A model generated the notes under the pieces. That model was not told where the DNA came from, searched no databases, and saw nothing but the letters and a program-made list of their open reading frames with translations. A stretch of DNA of 64,000 nucleotides from Clostridia bacterium (GTDB lineage Bacteria; Bacillota; Clostridia; TANB77; CAG-508): assembly GCA_017528085.1 (NCBI GenBank), contig JAFXPH010000004.1:1-64000 (forward strand), given 5' to 3'. Positions 43,465 to 55,343 of the stretch are shown here, in pieces. Both the position numbers and the translations under genes were made by a program. Within the stretch, counting starts at the first letter, position 1, and each line of letters starts with the position of its first letter.

Positions 43465-46086
43465 ATGGCAGAAGAAGATTTTTCTCCAATGATGAAGATG
43501 TACTTAGAGACAAAAAGTAAATATCAAGATTGCATACTATTTTATAGATTAGGTGACTTCTATGAAATGTTTTTTGATGATGCCATAACTGCATCAAGAG
43601 AACTTGAAATAACGCTTACATCTAAAGCATGTGGAACTGCTGAAAAAGCACCTATGTGTGGAGTGCCACATCATGCAGTAGATATCTATTTATCTAGACT
43701 AATTGCAAAAGGATATAAAGTTGCAATTTGTGAGCAACTAGAAGATCCTAAGAAAGCAAAAGGAATAGTTAAAAGAGATGTAATTAGAGTTGTTACACCA
43801 GGTACAGTAATAGAAACAAATATGCTTGAAGAAAAGAAAAATAACTACATAATGAGCGTTTATAAATCAGGAGTTCATTATGGTATTGCTATTTGTGATA
43901 TTTCAACTGGAGATTTTTATGCAAGTGAAATAAATTTAGATGGAAATAACTTTGAGAAACTACTTGATGAATATGCAAGATTTACTCCTGCAGAAATTGT
44001 TGTAAATAATGCTATGAATGCATCAACAGTTGAAATCACAACGCTCCAAGATAGACATCAAACTTTCGTTACTGCAAGAGATGACGATATATTCTCATTT
44101 GATAAAAAAACTATAGAAGAAATGTATTCAGTTATGGATACATTTGAAAGAGATTTAACTCTAAGAGAAAACTCTCTTTCAATTCCAGCAATTAATGCAC
44201 TTTTATCATATATAACAGAAACTCAAAAAGTTAAACTAGATCACATTAATAAGATTAAGGTATATGAAATTAAAAAGTATATGTCTTTAGATATTAATGC
44301 AAGAAGAAGTCTAGAGCTTACTGAAAGAATGAGAGATTCATCTAAAAAAGGTACACTAATTTGGGTATTAGACAAAACAAATACTTCAATGGGTGGAAGA
44401 CTTTTAAGAAGATGGATAAATGATCCGCTTTTAGATGTAGAAGAAATAGTAAAAAGACAAGATTCTGTTGAAGAACTAAAGAATAATATCATGGTTAGAG
44501 GAGATATTATTGAATCTCTTAAAAAAGTATATGATATCGAAAGATTAACAGGTAAGATTTCATATGGTAATGCAAATGCAAGAGATTTAATATCACTTAA
44601 AAATTCTTTAGAGCATTTACCAGATTTGAAAGAAACTTTAAAAGTTACATCTAGTATTTTACTAAAAACTTTATGTGAAAAATTAGATGTTTTAGCTGAT
44701 ATAAGAGAATTAATAGATACTGCAATTGTTGAAGACCCACCAATTACTATAAAAGAAGGTGGAATTATTAAACCGGGTTTTAGTAAAGAAATTGATGAAT
44801 ATAGAGAAGCATCAAGAAATGGTAAGAAGTGGATTCTTGAATTAGAAGCTAAAGAAAGAGAAGCAACTGGGATTAAAAATCTTAAAGTTGGATTTACAAA
44901 AGTATTTGGTTACTATATTGAAGTTACTAACTCATTCTTAAAAGATGTTCCAGAAGGAAGATATATTAGAAAACAAACTTTAACTGGATGTGAAAGATTT
45001 ATAACAGAAGAGTTAAAACAAATGGAAGATAAAATTCTAGGAGCAGAAGAAAGAATAGTATCTTTAGAGTATGAAGAATTCTCTAAAATTAGGTTAGAGA
45101 TTGCTAAAAATATTGAAAGACTTCAAACAACATCTAATGTTGTTTCAACAGTTGATGTTTTAACATGTTTAGCAGTTGTTGCTGAAGACAATAACTATGT
45201 AAAACCAACAGTTAATGATAATGGAAAAATTGTTATTAAAGAAGGTAGACATCCAGTAATAGAAAAAATGCTTCAAAAATCTGGAGAGACATTTGTTGCA
45301 AATGATACATTATTAGATGATGAATCTAATAGATTAGCTATTATAACTGGTCCTAACATGGCTGGTAAATCTACATATATGAGACAAGTTGCAATTATAA
45401 CTTTGATGGCACAAATGGGAAGTTTTGTTCCAGCAGAGGAAGCAACAATAGGAATTGTGGATAAGATATTCACAAGAGTTGGAGCATCTGATGATTTATC
45501 ATCAGGTAAGAGTACATTCATGGTAGAAATGAATGAAGTTGCTAATATCTTAAAAGATGCTACAAGAAGAAGTTTAGTTATATTAGATGAGATAGGAAGA
45601 GGAACATCAACATATGATGGACTTTCTATTGCATGGGCTGTAGCTGAATATATTGCAGATAAAAATAAAATTGGATGCAAGACATTATTTGCTACACACT
45701 ATCATGAATTAATTGAACTTGAAAATAAAATTGAAGGAATTAAAAACTATTCAGTTGCAGTTAAAGAAAAAGGTGAAGATGTTATCTTTTTAAGAAAAAT
45801 TGTAGATGGTGGAACAGATGAATCATATGGTATTCATGTTGCAAAACTTGCAGGTGTTCCTAATACAGTTGTAACAAGAGCAAATAAGATTTTAAGATCT
45901 TTAGAAAAAGGTGGAGTAAAGATTAAAGAAGATGCAGAATCTAAGAAACAAGTTGAAGGACAATTTAATCTATTCAACTTAAAACTAAATGATATTTCTC
46001 ATGAACTTGATAAAATCAATGTAAATGAGCTTACACCTTTAGATGCATTAAATGAGATTTATAAATTAAAAGAAATGCTAAAATAA
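43465..46086 (+). CDS. mutS: DNA mismatch repair protein MutS
   Basis: MutS recognises mismatches and starts repair. The mismatch-binding Phe-x-Glu is in DFYEMF near 31-36, the connector, core and clamp follow, and the ATPase has Walker A GPNMAGKS near 629 and Walker B VILDEIGRGTS near 705. 873 residues is normal. GAGG lies at the end of the preceding gene. mutL, usually next, is not in the window: ftsY follows instead. Confidence 0.98.
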   Translation: MAEEDFSPMMKMYLETKSKYQDCILFYRLGDFYEMFFDDAITASRELEITLTSKACGTAEKAPMCGVPHHAVDIYLSRLIAKGYKVAICEQLEDPKKAKGIVKRDVIRVVTPGTVIETNMLEEKKNNYIMSVYKSGVHYGIAICDISTGDFYASEINLDGNNFEKLLDEYARFTPAEIVVNNAMNASTVEITTLQDRHQTFVTARDDDIFSFDKKTIEEMYSVMDTFERDLTLRENSLSIPAINALLSYITETQKVKLDHINKIKVYEIKKYMSLDINARRSLELTERMRDSSKKGTLIWVLDKTNTSMGGRLLRRWINDPLLDVEEIVKRQDSVEELKNNIMVRGDIIESLKKVYDIERLTGKISYGNANARDLISLKNSLEHLPDLKETLKVTSSILLKTLCEKLDVLADIRELIDTAIVEDPPITIKEGGIIKPGFSKEIDEYREASRNGKKWILELEAKEREATGIKNLKVGFTKVFGYYIEVTNSFLKDVPEGRYIRKQTLTGCERFITEELKQMEDKILGAEERIVSLEYEEFSKIRLEIAKNIERLQTTSNVVSTVDVLTCLAVVAEDNNYVKPTVNDNGKIVIKEGRHPVIEKMLQKSGETFVANDTLLDDESNRLAIITGPNMAGKSTYMRQVAIITLMAQMGSFVPAEEATIGIVDKIFTRVGASDDLSSGKSTFMVEMNEVANILKDATRRSLVILDEIGRGTSTYDGLSIAWAVAEYIADKNKIGCKTLFATHYHELIELENKIEGIKNYSVAVKEKGEDVIFLRKIVDGGTDESYGIHVAKLAGVPNTVVTRANKILRSLEKGGVKIKEDAESKKQVEGQFNLFNLKLNDISHELDKINVNELTPLDALNEIYKLKEMLK

Positions 46087-46150
46087 ACTATAAAAAAAGT
46101 TGTATTTATGATTTAATTACTTTAAATAACTTAAAAAGGAGACATTAAAA

Positions 46151-47053
46151 GTGGGATTTTTTGATAAACTAAAGAGCGGACTTGGAAAAACTAAATCAAC
46201 AATGAGTGACAAAATGAATAATGTATTTAGCGTATTTAGAAAAGTTGATGAAGATTTATTAGATGAACTAGAAGAAGTATTAATAACATCTGATATAGGT
46301 GTTGAAACTTCAATGAAGATTATAGATGAATTAAGACATAAGATTAAACATGACAATATTAAAGATGAAGAAGAAGTAAAAGTAGCTTTAAAAGAAATTA
46401 TGGCAGATCTTTTAGATATTGATTCTTCACTTAATATTGATAATACACCAGCTGTTATATTAGTTATTGGTGTAAATGGCGTTGGTAAAACAACATCAAT
46501 TGGAAAAATTGCAAATAGATTAAGACAAGAAGGAAAGAAAGTAATGATAGCTGCTGCAGATACATTTAGAGCAGCTGCTGTTGAACAAATTGAAATTTGG
46601 GCTAGAAGGGCAAATGTTCCAATTGTTAAAAAAGAAGAAGGATCAGATCCTGCGTCTGTAGTATTTGATGCTATTGAGAAGGCAAAAGAAGATAAGATGG
46701 ATGTCTTAATAGTTGATACTGCAGGTAGACTTCATAACAAGAAAAACTTAATGGATGAACTTAATAAAATTAACAAGATTATTGATACAAAATTACCAGA
46801 CTCTTCAAAAGAAACATTACTTGTTTTAGATGCTGAAACTGGACAAAATGCAATTTCACAAGTTAAAGCTTTTAAAGAAACTGCAAATATAACTGGACTT
46901 ATTTTAACAAAACTAGACGGAACTGCAAAAGGTGGTGTAGTTTTGGGAATAGTAGATGAAAACCAAATACCAATTAAATTTATTGGTGTAGGTGAACAAA
47001 TAGACGATATGCAAGAATTTAATGCAAAAGAATTCTTAGATGCTATTATTTAA
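46151..47053 (+). CDS. ftsY: Signal recognition particle receptor FtsY
   Basis: FtsY is the SRP receptor GTPase that delivers ribosomes to the membrane. The N domain lies at about 20-95, and the G domain has GVNGVGKTTSIGKIA near 107-121, DTAGR near 192-196 and TKLDGTAKGG near 252-261. It has almost no acidic A domain, as in many Gram-positives. It starts at GTG 46151 after AAAAGGAGA. No ffh is adjacent; smc and rnc, common neighbours, are also absent. Confidence 0.96.
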   Translation: MGFFDKLKSGLGKTKSTMSDKMNNVFSVFRKVDEDLLDELEEVLITSDIGVETSMKIIDELRHKIKHDNIKDEEEVKVALKEIMADLLDIDSSLNIDNTPAVILVIGVNGVGKTTSIGKIANRLRQEGKKVMIAAADTFRAAAVEQIEIWARRANVPIVKKEEGSDPASVVFDAIEKAKEDKMDVLIVDTAGRLHNKKNLMDELNKINKIIDTKLPDSSKETLLVLDAETGQNAISQVKAFKETANITGLILTKLDGTAKGGVVLGIVDENQIPIKFIGVGEQIDDMQEFNAKEFLDAII

Positions 47054-47067
47054 AGAAGGAGAGAAAT

Positions 47068-50013
47068 ATGTCAGAAGAAAAAAGTACACAGGATGTAGAA
47101 AAAGCTGAAAAAGCTGAAAATACTGTTGATACAAAACTAGACGAGAAAAAAGATAAACAAAGAAGAAGAAAACTAAGATTTATCTTAAGTTTTGTAGCAT
47201 TTTTAATCTTCGGAGCAGTTTATTCTTTATGGTATAGAGGAGAATACTTAAAATACCTAGAAATTGGAGAAAAGTATATCGATGTATTCCAAAAGAAAAT
47301 AACTAATGTCACAAGATTTTATTTTGTTACTTTCTTAATTTCATATTTTGTTATCTACATATCAAATAAGATAACTATTAGAGGACTTAAGGTTTTCTTT
47401 AAAGAAGAAGGCGTTACAATGCCTAGACTTTTAAATAAGTCTTTAGCGTTTTCTATTAGTATTATCACTGCATTAATTGCAACTAAAGTTTTATATAATA
47501 ACTTTGAATTATTTGCAAATGGAGCAATGTTTGGAAGATATGATCCGGTCTTTGGATATGACTTTGGGGTTTTCCTATTTAAGTTTCCATTTGTTAAACT
47601 TCTACTTTTATTCTTAATGATTTATTCAATTGCTTTAATTGGATATATAGGCTTATATTATGTAATAGTATTTAATAAGTTCTTTGATGGAGTTGATGGA
47701 GAGACTTTATCAAAAAGTGTATTTATAAAACAAATTGTTATGCTTGTTGTTATTGCAGCAATATGTTTATCAGGATTTATTTATATAAGTGCTGAATCAA
47801 ATTTAACAACACAAACAATGCTTACAGTTAAAGATGAAGTTGAAACAGAAATTATTGGAGCTGGTAAAGTTGATGTTTCAATAAAAGTATGGGGATATAG
47901 AATATTATCTATAGTAGTATTCTTAGGAATTATGGGAATCTTAAGAGCTACTAGAAAGAATGATTTTAGACAATCAATGGTATGTATTAGTGCTGTTGTA
48001 GGATACTTTATCATACTATTTGTTGTTATGGTTGCTTATAATGGCATAGTACTAAGTGATGAATTTGATGCACAAAAATCATATATAGCTGAAAATATTA
48101 AAGCAACTAAAGATGCTTATGGAATAGATATTGAACAAAATGTTATTAATCAATATGAGACTATTAGCTTAGATGAGCTAAAAGCAAATCAAGATATAAT
48201 AAGTAATATTCCAGTTATTAATAAAGATACAACTCTTCAAATGATATCTGAACATCAAGAAAATGGTATCTATTATTCTTATGATTATACAGACTTAGCT
48301 GAATATAATAATCAACTAATGTATTTGACTCCAAGAGAAATTGAAGAGACTACAAAAATTAATGAAAAAGCTAAAGTTTATGAGTATACGCATGGTTATT
48401 CAGTAGTAGCAAGTACTGTATCTGATGCAGATAAAAATGGTTATGCTGAATATATAGTTTCAGGATATGATGATGAAAATGCTCTTAATATAACAGAGCC
48501 ACGTATTTATTTTGGAAGAAATACTAATAATTCTATTGTAACTAACGTTTCTAAATATAAAGAATATGATTATCCAACAGGTGCTACAACATATGAAGAA
48601 TTCGTATATAATGGAAGAGCTGGATTACATTATGAATTTAAAGATAGACTTGTAATTGCTTTAAGAGATAAAAACTTTGGTTTAATATTCCCAACAGGAT
48701 ATACTGAAGAGTCAAAGATTATTACAAATAGAAATGTAATTGAAAGAGCAAAAACATTACTTCCAGGAGTTCTTTATGATGAAGAACCATATCTTGTAAT
48801 TAATAAAGAAGGAAGATTAATTTGGGTTGTTGATGGATATACAAGATCTGAAAACTATCCATATTCTCAAAAGACAACAATAAATATAAAAGGTTATAAA
48901 GAAAAGATAAATTACATTAGAAATTCAGTTAAAGTATTAATTGATGCATATAACGGAACGGTATCTATTTACATTGTAGATAGAAACGATCCTGTTATCA
49001 TGACATACTATAATGAATACCCTGAATTATTTATGGATACAAATATACCAGAAGATATATTGGCACATATGAAATATCCAAAATTCTTATATAATATTCA
49101 AGCTAACATGCTTAATATTTATCATGATATTAGTATAGATACATTATATAGAGGTGAAGATGTATGGGTTCTAACACCAAAGACTAATTCAACTACATCA
49201 GTTAAAACATCTTCATACTATACAAAATTAAAGACAATTGATGATACAAAATCAAAGAATGCTTTAATTACTACATACAATAAGTATGGAAAACAAAATA
49301 TTGCTGCATACTTAGTTGCAAATTACACAGGTGGTAAACCATCACTTAAACTATATAAGTTTGGACCTGAGTGTAATGTAATTGGTATTGCAGAAATGAA
49401 TACAAAGATAGATCAAGATGAAACAATAAGCAAGAAGTTAGAACAATTAAACTTAACAGGTACAATACTAACTAAGGAAATGTATATAGTTCCTATTAAT
49501 AGAACATTCTTATATATTGAACCTGTATATCAAGTAAAACTAAATGAAAAATCTAATATTCCAGTTCTAAAGAGCGTTATAGTTGCATCAGGTACAACAG
49601 TTGCAATTGGTGATACTTTAGAAGAAGCATTAGCAAACCTATTTACTGATTATGCTGTAGACTTAGAGTTTGTTGATACTGAAAATATTGGAGATTTAGT
49701 TGATTCTTTAGTTAAAGCAAATGACAATTTAACAGCATCAATGGAATCTCAAGATTTCTCACTAATAGGTAAAGATATAAGCTCACTTCAATCTATAATA
49801 AAACAATTAGAAAATGCTAGAGCTAAAGAGAAAGCTAAAGAAGAGGAAGAAAAAGCAAATTCTGAATCTAGCGGAATACTAGAATCACTATTTGATAGAA
49901 ATAATGAAGAGACTGTAAATAATACAGTAAATACAGTAGAAAATAACACAACAGATATTACAAATAATTTAGTAGAAAATGTTGTAGAAAACAAGACTAA
50001 AGTTCGTAAATAA
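47068..50013 (+). CDS. UPF0182 family large membrane protein
   Basis: A 981-residue protein of the UPF0182 (COG1615) family. Six or seven membrane spans fill residues ~30-350, including the family hallmark YDPVFGYDFGVFLFKFP near 157-173. A large extracytoplasmic region (about 350-900) follows and the C terminus is Glu/Asn rich. No function is known for the family. AAGGAGAG precedes ATG 47068. It lies between ftsY and pgsA in one run of genes, which suggests a membrane-biogenesis context but proves nothing. Confidence 0.87.
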   Translation: MSEEKSTQDVEKAEKAENTVDTKLDEKKDKQRRRKLRFILSFVAFLIFGAVYSLWYRGEYLKYLEIGEKYIDVFQKKITNVTRFYFVTFLISYFVIYISNKITIRGLKVFFKEEGVTMPRLLNKSLAFSISIITALIATKVLYNNFELFANGAMFGRYDPVFGYDFGVFLFKFPFVKLLLLFLMIYSIALIGYIGLYYVIVFNKFFDGVDGETLSKSVFIKQIVMLVVIAAICLSGFIYISAESNLTTQTMLTVKDEVETEIIGAGKVDVSIKVWGYRILSIVVFLGIMGILRATRKNDFRQSMVCISAVVGYFIILFVVMVAYNGIVLSDEFDAQKSYIAENIKATKDAYGIDIEQNVINQYETISLDELKANQDIISNIPVINKDTTLQMISEHQENGIYYSYDYTDLAEYNNQLMYLTPREIEETTKINEKAKVYEYTHGYSVVASTVSDADKNGYAEYIVSGYDDENALNITEPRIYFGRNTNNSIVTNVSKYKEYDYPTGATTYEEFVYNGRAGLHYEFKDRLVIALRDKNFGLIFPTGYTEESKIITNRNVIERAKTLLPGVLYDEEPYLVINKEGRLIWVVDGYTRSENYPYSQKTTINIKGYKEKINYIRNSVKVLIDAYNGTVSIYIVDRNDPVIMTYYNEYPELFMDTNIPEDILAHMKYPKFLYNIQANMLNIYHDISIDTLYRGEDVWVLTPKTNSTTSVKTSSYYTKLKTIDDTKSKNALITTYNKYGKQNIAAYLVANYTGGKPSLKLYKFGPECNVIGIAEMNTKIDQDETISKKLEQLNLTGTILTKEMYIVPINRTFLYIEPVYQVKLNEKSNIPVLKSVIVASGTTVAIGDTLEEALANLFTDYAVDLEFVDTENIGDLVDSLVKANDNLTASMESQDFSLIGKDISSLQSIIKQLENARAKEKAKEEEEKANSESSGILESLFDRNNEETVNNTVNTVENNTTDITNNLVENVVENKTKVRK

Positions 50014-50037
50014 AATTTATATAAAGGGGACAAAAAA

Positions 50038-50661
50038 ATGAAAATGAATTTACCAAACAAATTAACAATTTTCAGAATGATTCTAGTAATTTTTATGGCA
50101 GCTGTACCTGTAGTTGATTACTTTATGGGTGGAATACCAGGAAGTGTATGTGGAGTTGCAACAGCATTTATTATAATGGATGCAATCTTCGTTATAGCTT
50201 CAATTACAGATAAGTTAGATGGATATTTAGCTAGAAAAAATAATGAAGTTACTACATTTGGAAAATTTTTAGATCCAATTGCTGATAAAATTTTAGTTAT
50301 CTCAGCATTAACAATTTTAGTTGAAGTTGGAAGAATTCCATCTTGGATTCCAATTATAGTTATAACAAGAGAATTCATAGTATCTGGTTATAGACTAGTT
50401 GCAGTTGAAAAAGGTGGAAAAGTAATTGCTGCATCTATGTGGGGAAAACTAAAAACGGTTACTCAAATGGTAGCAATTACACTTATCTTTTTAGATAACA
50501 ATGCATATGCAGCATTTATAAATGGAGGATTATCTACAGGAGCTAAAGTATTTAATATAATTACAACTGTATTAATTACAATCTCTGTTGTAGCAACTAT
50601 ATTCTCTGGTGTAGATTACTTAAGAGGCGGAAAAGACCTATTTAAAGACGAAGAAAAATAA
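50038..50661 (+). CDS. pgsA: CDP-diacylglycerol-glycerol-3-phosphate 3-phosphatidyltransferase
   Basis: PgsA makes phosphatidylglycerol phosphate in the membrane. The CDP-alcohol phosphotransferase motif D-G-x2-AR-x8-G-x3-D-x3-D is visible from DKLDGYLARKN to FGKFLDPIADK (about 57-84). About five membrane spans are present. At 207 residues the length is normal. AAAGGGG precedes ATG 50038. In Firmicutes it commonly sits near cinA/recA; here the following gene is an unrelated insert. Confidence 0.93.
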   Translation: MKMNLPNKLTIFRMILVIFMAAVPVVDYFMGGIPGSVCGVATAFIIMDAIFVIASITDKLDGYLARKNNEVTTFGKFLDPIADKILVISALTILVEVGRIPSWIPIIVITREFIVSGYRLVAVEKGGKVIAASMWGKLKTVTQMVAITLIFLDNNAYAAFINGGLSTGAKVFNIITTVLITISVVATIFSGVDYLRGGKDLFKDEEK

Positions 50662-50668
50662 TATAAAT

Positions 50669-50697
50669 TTGTTATAGAGGCAAAATTATGCTATAAT
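50669..50697 (+). promoter_or_regulatory. Promoter with extended -10 for the gene at 50766
   Basis: TTGTTA at 50669-50674, 17-base spacer, TGC-TATAAT with the -10 at 50692-50697. Confidence 0.7.
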
Positions 50698-50765
50698 ACT
50701 TTCGAAGTTTAATTAGTACCGTTTGACAGTTAATAATTGCTTTTTAAGAAAGAGAGGTATTCGAA

Positions 50766-51203
50766 GTGGAATTTCTAGAAATTATTCTCATAATTGGGCT
50801 AGTCATTCTACTGCTTTGGGGGATTTGGAAATATATTACGATTCCTTATCACCAAAAAGCACTACTAGCTATTGAAATGGCAAAAGAGTATCGGTTTATT
50901 GTAAGAGAACTGGGGGTACTTGAAAACGATTTTCCTAATGAGAATACACCTGAATTCATTGAACTTGTTTTCTTTAAAATGACATTTGATCCAAATAATC
51001 TAAAGGGTGTTTATGATTCTATAGATTATATGTATGAAATTGTTATGAGTAAGTTTGATGAAATTGAGGGAAAAGAGAGATATTTCAGAAAAGAGGATTG
51101 GGATAATGTGCAAGCTCATAAAACTAGCACAGTAAACATCCAAATGAGTGTCCGGTATTCCAGATGGAGCCATGGGTTTGGTAGCAGTGATGCTAAGATT
51201 TAA
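50766..51203 (+). CDS. Single-span protein of unknown function, atypical composition
   Basis: A 145-residue protein with one N-terminal membrane span (about 5-24) and a soluble helical domain with a Trp- and Ser-rich end (SRWSHGF). It starts at GTG 50766 after GAGAGG. No family is recognised. Codon use includes CGG, TCC and GGG forms that are rare in the neighbours. It has its own extended -10 promoter and strong terminator, like the small genes at 2803, 3220 and 53639, and was probably acquired separately. Confidence 0.6.
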   Translation: MEFLEIILIIGLVILLLWGIWKYITIPYHQKALLAIEMAKEYRFIVRELGVLENDFPNENTPEFIELVFFKMTFDPNNLKGVYDSIDYMYEIVMSKFDEIEGKERYFRKEDWDNVQAHKTSTVNIQMSVRYSRWSHGFGSSDAKI

Positions 51204-51207
51204 AAAT

Positions 51208-51247
51208 AGCGGGAGAAGCGAAATAATCGCTCTCTCGTTTTTTTATT
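51208..51247 (+). terminator. Terminator after the 50766 gene
   Basis: Two arms near AGCGGGAGAAGCGA and TCGCTCTCTCG pair with minor G-T pairs, followed by a run of Ts. Confidence 0.82.
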
Positions 51248-51264
51248 TTTTAGACTATTTTTAA

Positions 51265-51292
51265 TTGTAAAACTAAATAAATTTGATATAAT
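51265..51292 (+). promoter_or_regulatory. Promoter of ligA
   Basis: TTGTAA at 51265-51270, 16-base spacer, TGA-TATAAT with the -10 at 51287-51292. Confidence 0.7.
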
Positions 51293-51305
51293 AGAGGCAT
51301 GATAA

Positions 51306-53309
<2,004 letters not shown>

Positions 53310-53321
53310 GGAGAACTTTAA

Positions 53322-53561
53322 GTGGATAAAAATTATACATTTGAAATGTTTTGGGAAGACATGAAAAATGGATTCCAATTCTACTATAACTACAAAGACT
53401 GTAAGTTTTTAATATATAAATTAAATAAAAATTGTTATAAAAAAGAACTTATTGAAGGACCAGAAAAAGTACCATATCAAAAAAATGAGATAGTTACTTT
53501 AAAAAGAGTTAAAGAATTATTCCCGGATATGGAAAATCTTGAATATAAAGTGTTCGAATAA
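53322..53561 (+). CDS. Small hypothetical protein after ligA
   Basis: A 79-residue protein with many aromatic residues (YTFEMFWEDM, FQFYYNY) in the first half and a mixed alpha/beta second half. It starts at GTG 53322 after AAGGAGAAC. No Cys pairs, nucleotide or membrane motifs are seen, and I know no family. Composition is like the host genes, so it belongs with ligA rather than with the insert that follows. Confidence 0.6.
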   Translation: MDKNYTFEMFWEDMKNGFQFYYNYKDCKFLIYKLNKNCYKKELIEGPEKVPYQKNEIVTLKRVKELFPDMENLEYKVFE

Positions 53562-53563
53562 AG

Positions 53564-53592
53564 TTGACATAACTCAGGAAACATTGTATAAT
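53564..53592 (+). promoter_or_regulatory. Perfect consensus promoter for the gene at 53639
   Basis: TTGACA at 53564-53569, 17-base spacer, TATAAT at 53587-53592: both boxes and spacing are consensus. Confidence 0.85.
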
Positions 53593-53638
53593 TATTGTTA
53601 AGCGTTCTTAAAATTTTGTAAGAAGGGAGCTAGATGAA

Positions 53639-54211
53639 ATGCTTATTGACAAGAATTTAGATCATGGCAGTGGGCAATTCGTTCATAGTTCTCGGGAGCT
53701 TCGAAAAGAATACGCGCATACAATAAACACAGAATGCCCTGAGATATGTACGATGTGTGGCGGCCGCTGCTGCAACAAATTTCCATGTCACATGTCTCCG
53801 GATGACTTTGAAGACTTGAGCCTTAATAGCTTGATAAGAGAGCTCAACAAAGGCTATATCTCTATTGCGAAAGCAAGAAAAGATGTTTTTAGTAAGTATA
53901 GATTGTTTTTGAGAATGAGAGTTGAAGGTCATCCGATTGTCGACCTAGATGTCGATGAGAAAAAGCTTGGACCATGTGTGCTTGTCACACCTACAGGTTG
54001 CATATTACCATACGAAAAACGTCCTATGGGTGCTAAGTTCTTAGTACCTTTCGAGGAAAAAAATGGTATGATACATTGCCTTCAATATTATGGTCAAGAA
54101 GAGCTTTTAGAAGACTGGGAACCATATCAAAACATTCTTAGAATACTTTGTGTACTGTACACGTTTCAAAGAAATCCGAAGATCCTAAAAAAGGGAAAAG
54201 TAAGGAAATAA
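53639..54211 (+). CDS. YkgJ-like Cys-cluster (zinc/iron-chelating) protein, atypical composition
   Basis: A 190-residue protein. Residues 34-52 carry CPEICTMCGGRCCNKFPC, matching the C-x2-C-x3-CC pattern of the YkgJ/CxxCxxxCC family, which binds a metal ion, and a Cys-containing segment follows near the middle. The start ATG 53639 is nine bases after AAGGGAG; a nearer ATG at 53634 stops after eight codons. Codons such as CGG, CGC, GGC and CTT are frequent, unlike the neighbours. It has a perfect consensus promoter and its own terminator. Function unknown. Confidence 0.7.
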   Translation: MLIDKNLDHGSGQFVHSSRELRKEYAHTINTECPEICTMCGGRCCNKFPCHMSPDDFEDLSLNSLIRELNKGYISIAKARKDVFSKYRLFLRMRVEGHPIVDLDVDEKKLGPCVLVTPTGCILPYEKRPMGAKFLVPFEEKNGMIHCLQYYGQEELLEDWEPYQNILRILCVLYTFQRNPKILKKGKVRK

Positions 54212-54237
54212 TATTCCTTACTTTTCTCTTTTTTTTA
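54199..54237 (+). terminator. Terminator after the YkgJ-like gene
   Basis: AGTAAGGAATA pairs with TATTCCTTACT around a short loop, followed by TTTTCTCTTTTTTTT. Confidence 0.88.
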
Positions 54238-54266
54238 TTGAAAAAAAGTGACTTATTTTATATAAT
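54238..54266 (+). promoter_or_regulatory. Promoter of ruvB
   Basis: TTGAAA at 54238-54243, 17-base spacer, TATAAT at 54261-54266. Confidence 0.75.
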
Positions 54267-54314
54267 TATCGTGTATTATTGGACGTAAAAAAAGAGAATT
54301 TTGGAGATTATTTT

Positions 54315-55331
54315 ATGGAAGAATTTGATGAGAATTTCTTAAGTGCAAGAATAAGGAATACAGAAGAAGAAATATCAGAATATTCATTAAGACCCCAAAC
54401 AATAAGTGAGTATATTGGTCAAACAAAAGCAAAGGAAAATTTAAAAGTTTATATAGAAGCAGCTAAGAAAAGAGAAGAAACTTTAGATCATGTACTTCTA
54501 TATGGACCTCCTGGTTTAGGTAAAACAACACTTGCAAACATTATTTCAAATGAAATGAATTCAAATATTAAAGTTACATCAGGACCTGCAATTGATAAAC
54601 CAGGTGATTTAGCAGCTATACTTGCTAACTTAAATGATAATGACATTTTATTTATTGATGAGATTCATAGAATTAATAAAAGTGTAGAAGAGATTTTATA
54701 TCCAGCATTAGAAGACTTTTCAATTGATATTATGATTGGAAAAGGACCAAGTGCAAAATCAATTAGATTAGACTTACCTAAGTTTACATTAGTTGGTGCA
54801 ACTACAAGAGCTGGATCTATTTCTACGCCACTTCGTGATAGATTTGGTATCATTTTAAAACTTGAACTTTATACTGATAAAGAACTTAAGACAATCATAG
54901 AAAGATCTGCAAATATTTTAAATATAGAAATTGAACCTGAAGCTGCAATGGAACTCGCAAGAAGATCAAGAGGAACACCTAGAATTGCAAATAGATTACT
55001 TAAAAGAGTTAGAGATTATGCAATTATATTAGGTGATGGAAAAATTACTCTAAATATTGCAAACTTAGCATTAGATAAATTAGAGATAGATAAACTTGGC
55101 TTAGATAACACAGATAGAAAGATATTGGAGACAATAATTCACAAATATAAAGGTAGAGCAGTTGGTATAGAAGCTTTAGCTGCAACTATAAACGAAGAAG
55201 TTGAAACAATTGAAGATGTTTATGAACCATATTTACTTCAAATAGGATTTATAGCAAGAACACCAAGAGGAAGAATTGTTACACCTGAGGGATATAAACA
55301 TTTAGGTTTAGATACATATGAAGGATTTTAA
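54315..55331 (+). CDS. ruvB: Holliday junction DNA helicase RuvB
   Basis: RuvB is the AAA+ motor of the RuvABC branch-migration complex. Walker A GPPGLGKT is at 65-72, Walker B DEIH near 115, sensor GATTRAG near 162, and the Arg finger/sensor 2 and winged-helix C-terminal domain follow. I start at ATG 54315, eight bases after GGAG; the earlier TTG frame to 54279 has no ribosome site. The length is 338. ruvA, normally adjacent, is not in the window. Confidence 0.97.
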   Translation: MEEFDENFLSARIRNTEEEISEYSLRPQTISEYIGQTKAKENLKVYIEAAKKREETLDHVLLYGPPGLGKTTLANIISNEMNSNIKVTSGPAIDKPGDLAAILANLNDNDILFIDEIHRINKSVEEILYPALEDFSIDIMIGKGPSAKSIRLDLPKFTLVGATTRAGSISTPLRDRFGIILKLELYTDKELKTIIERSANILNIEIEPEAAMELARRSRGTPRIANRLLKRVRDYAIILGDGKITLNIANLALDKLEIDKLGLDNTDRKILETIIHKYKGRAVGIEALAATINEEVETIEDVYEPYLLQIGFIARTPRGRIVTPEGYKHLGLDTYEGF

Positions 55332-55343
55332 AGGAGTACAAAG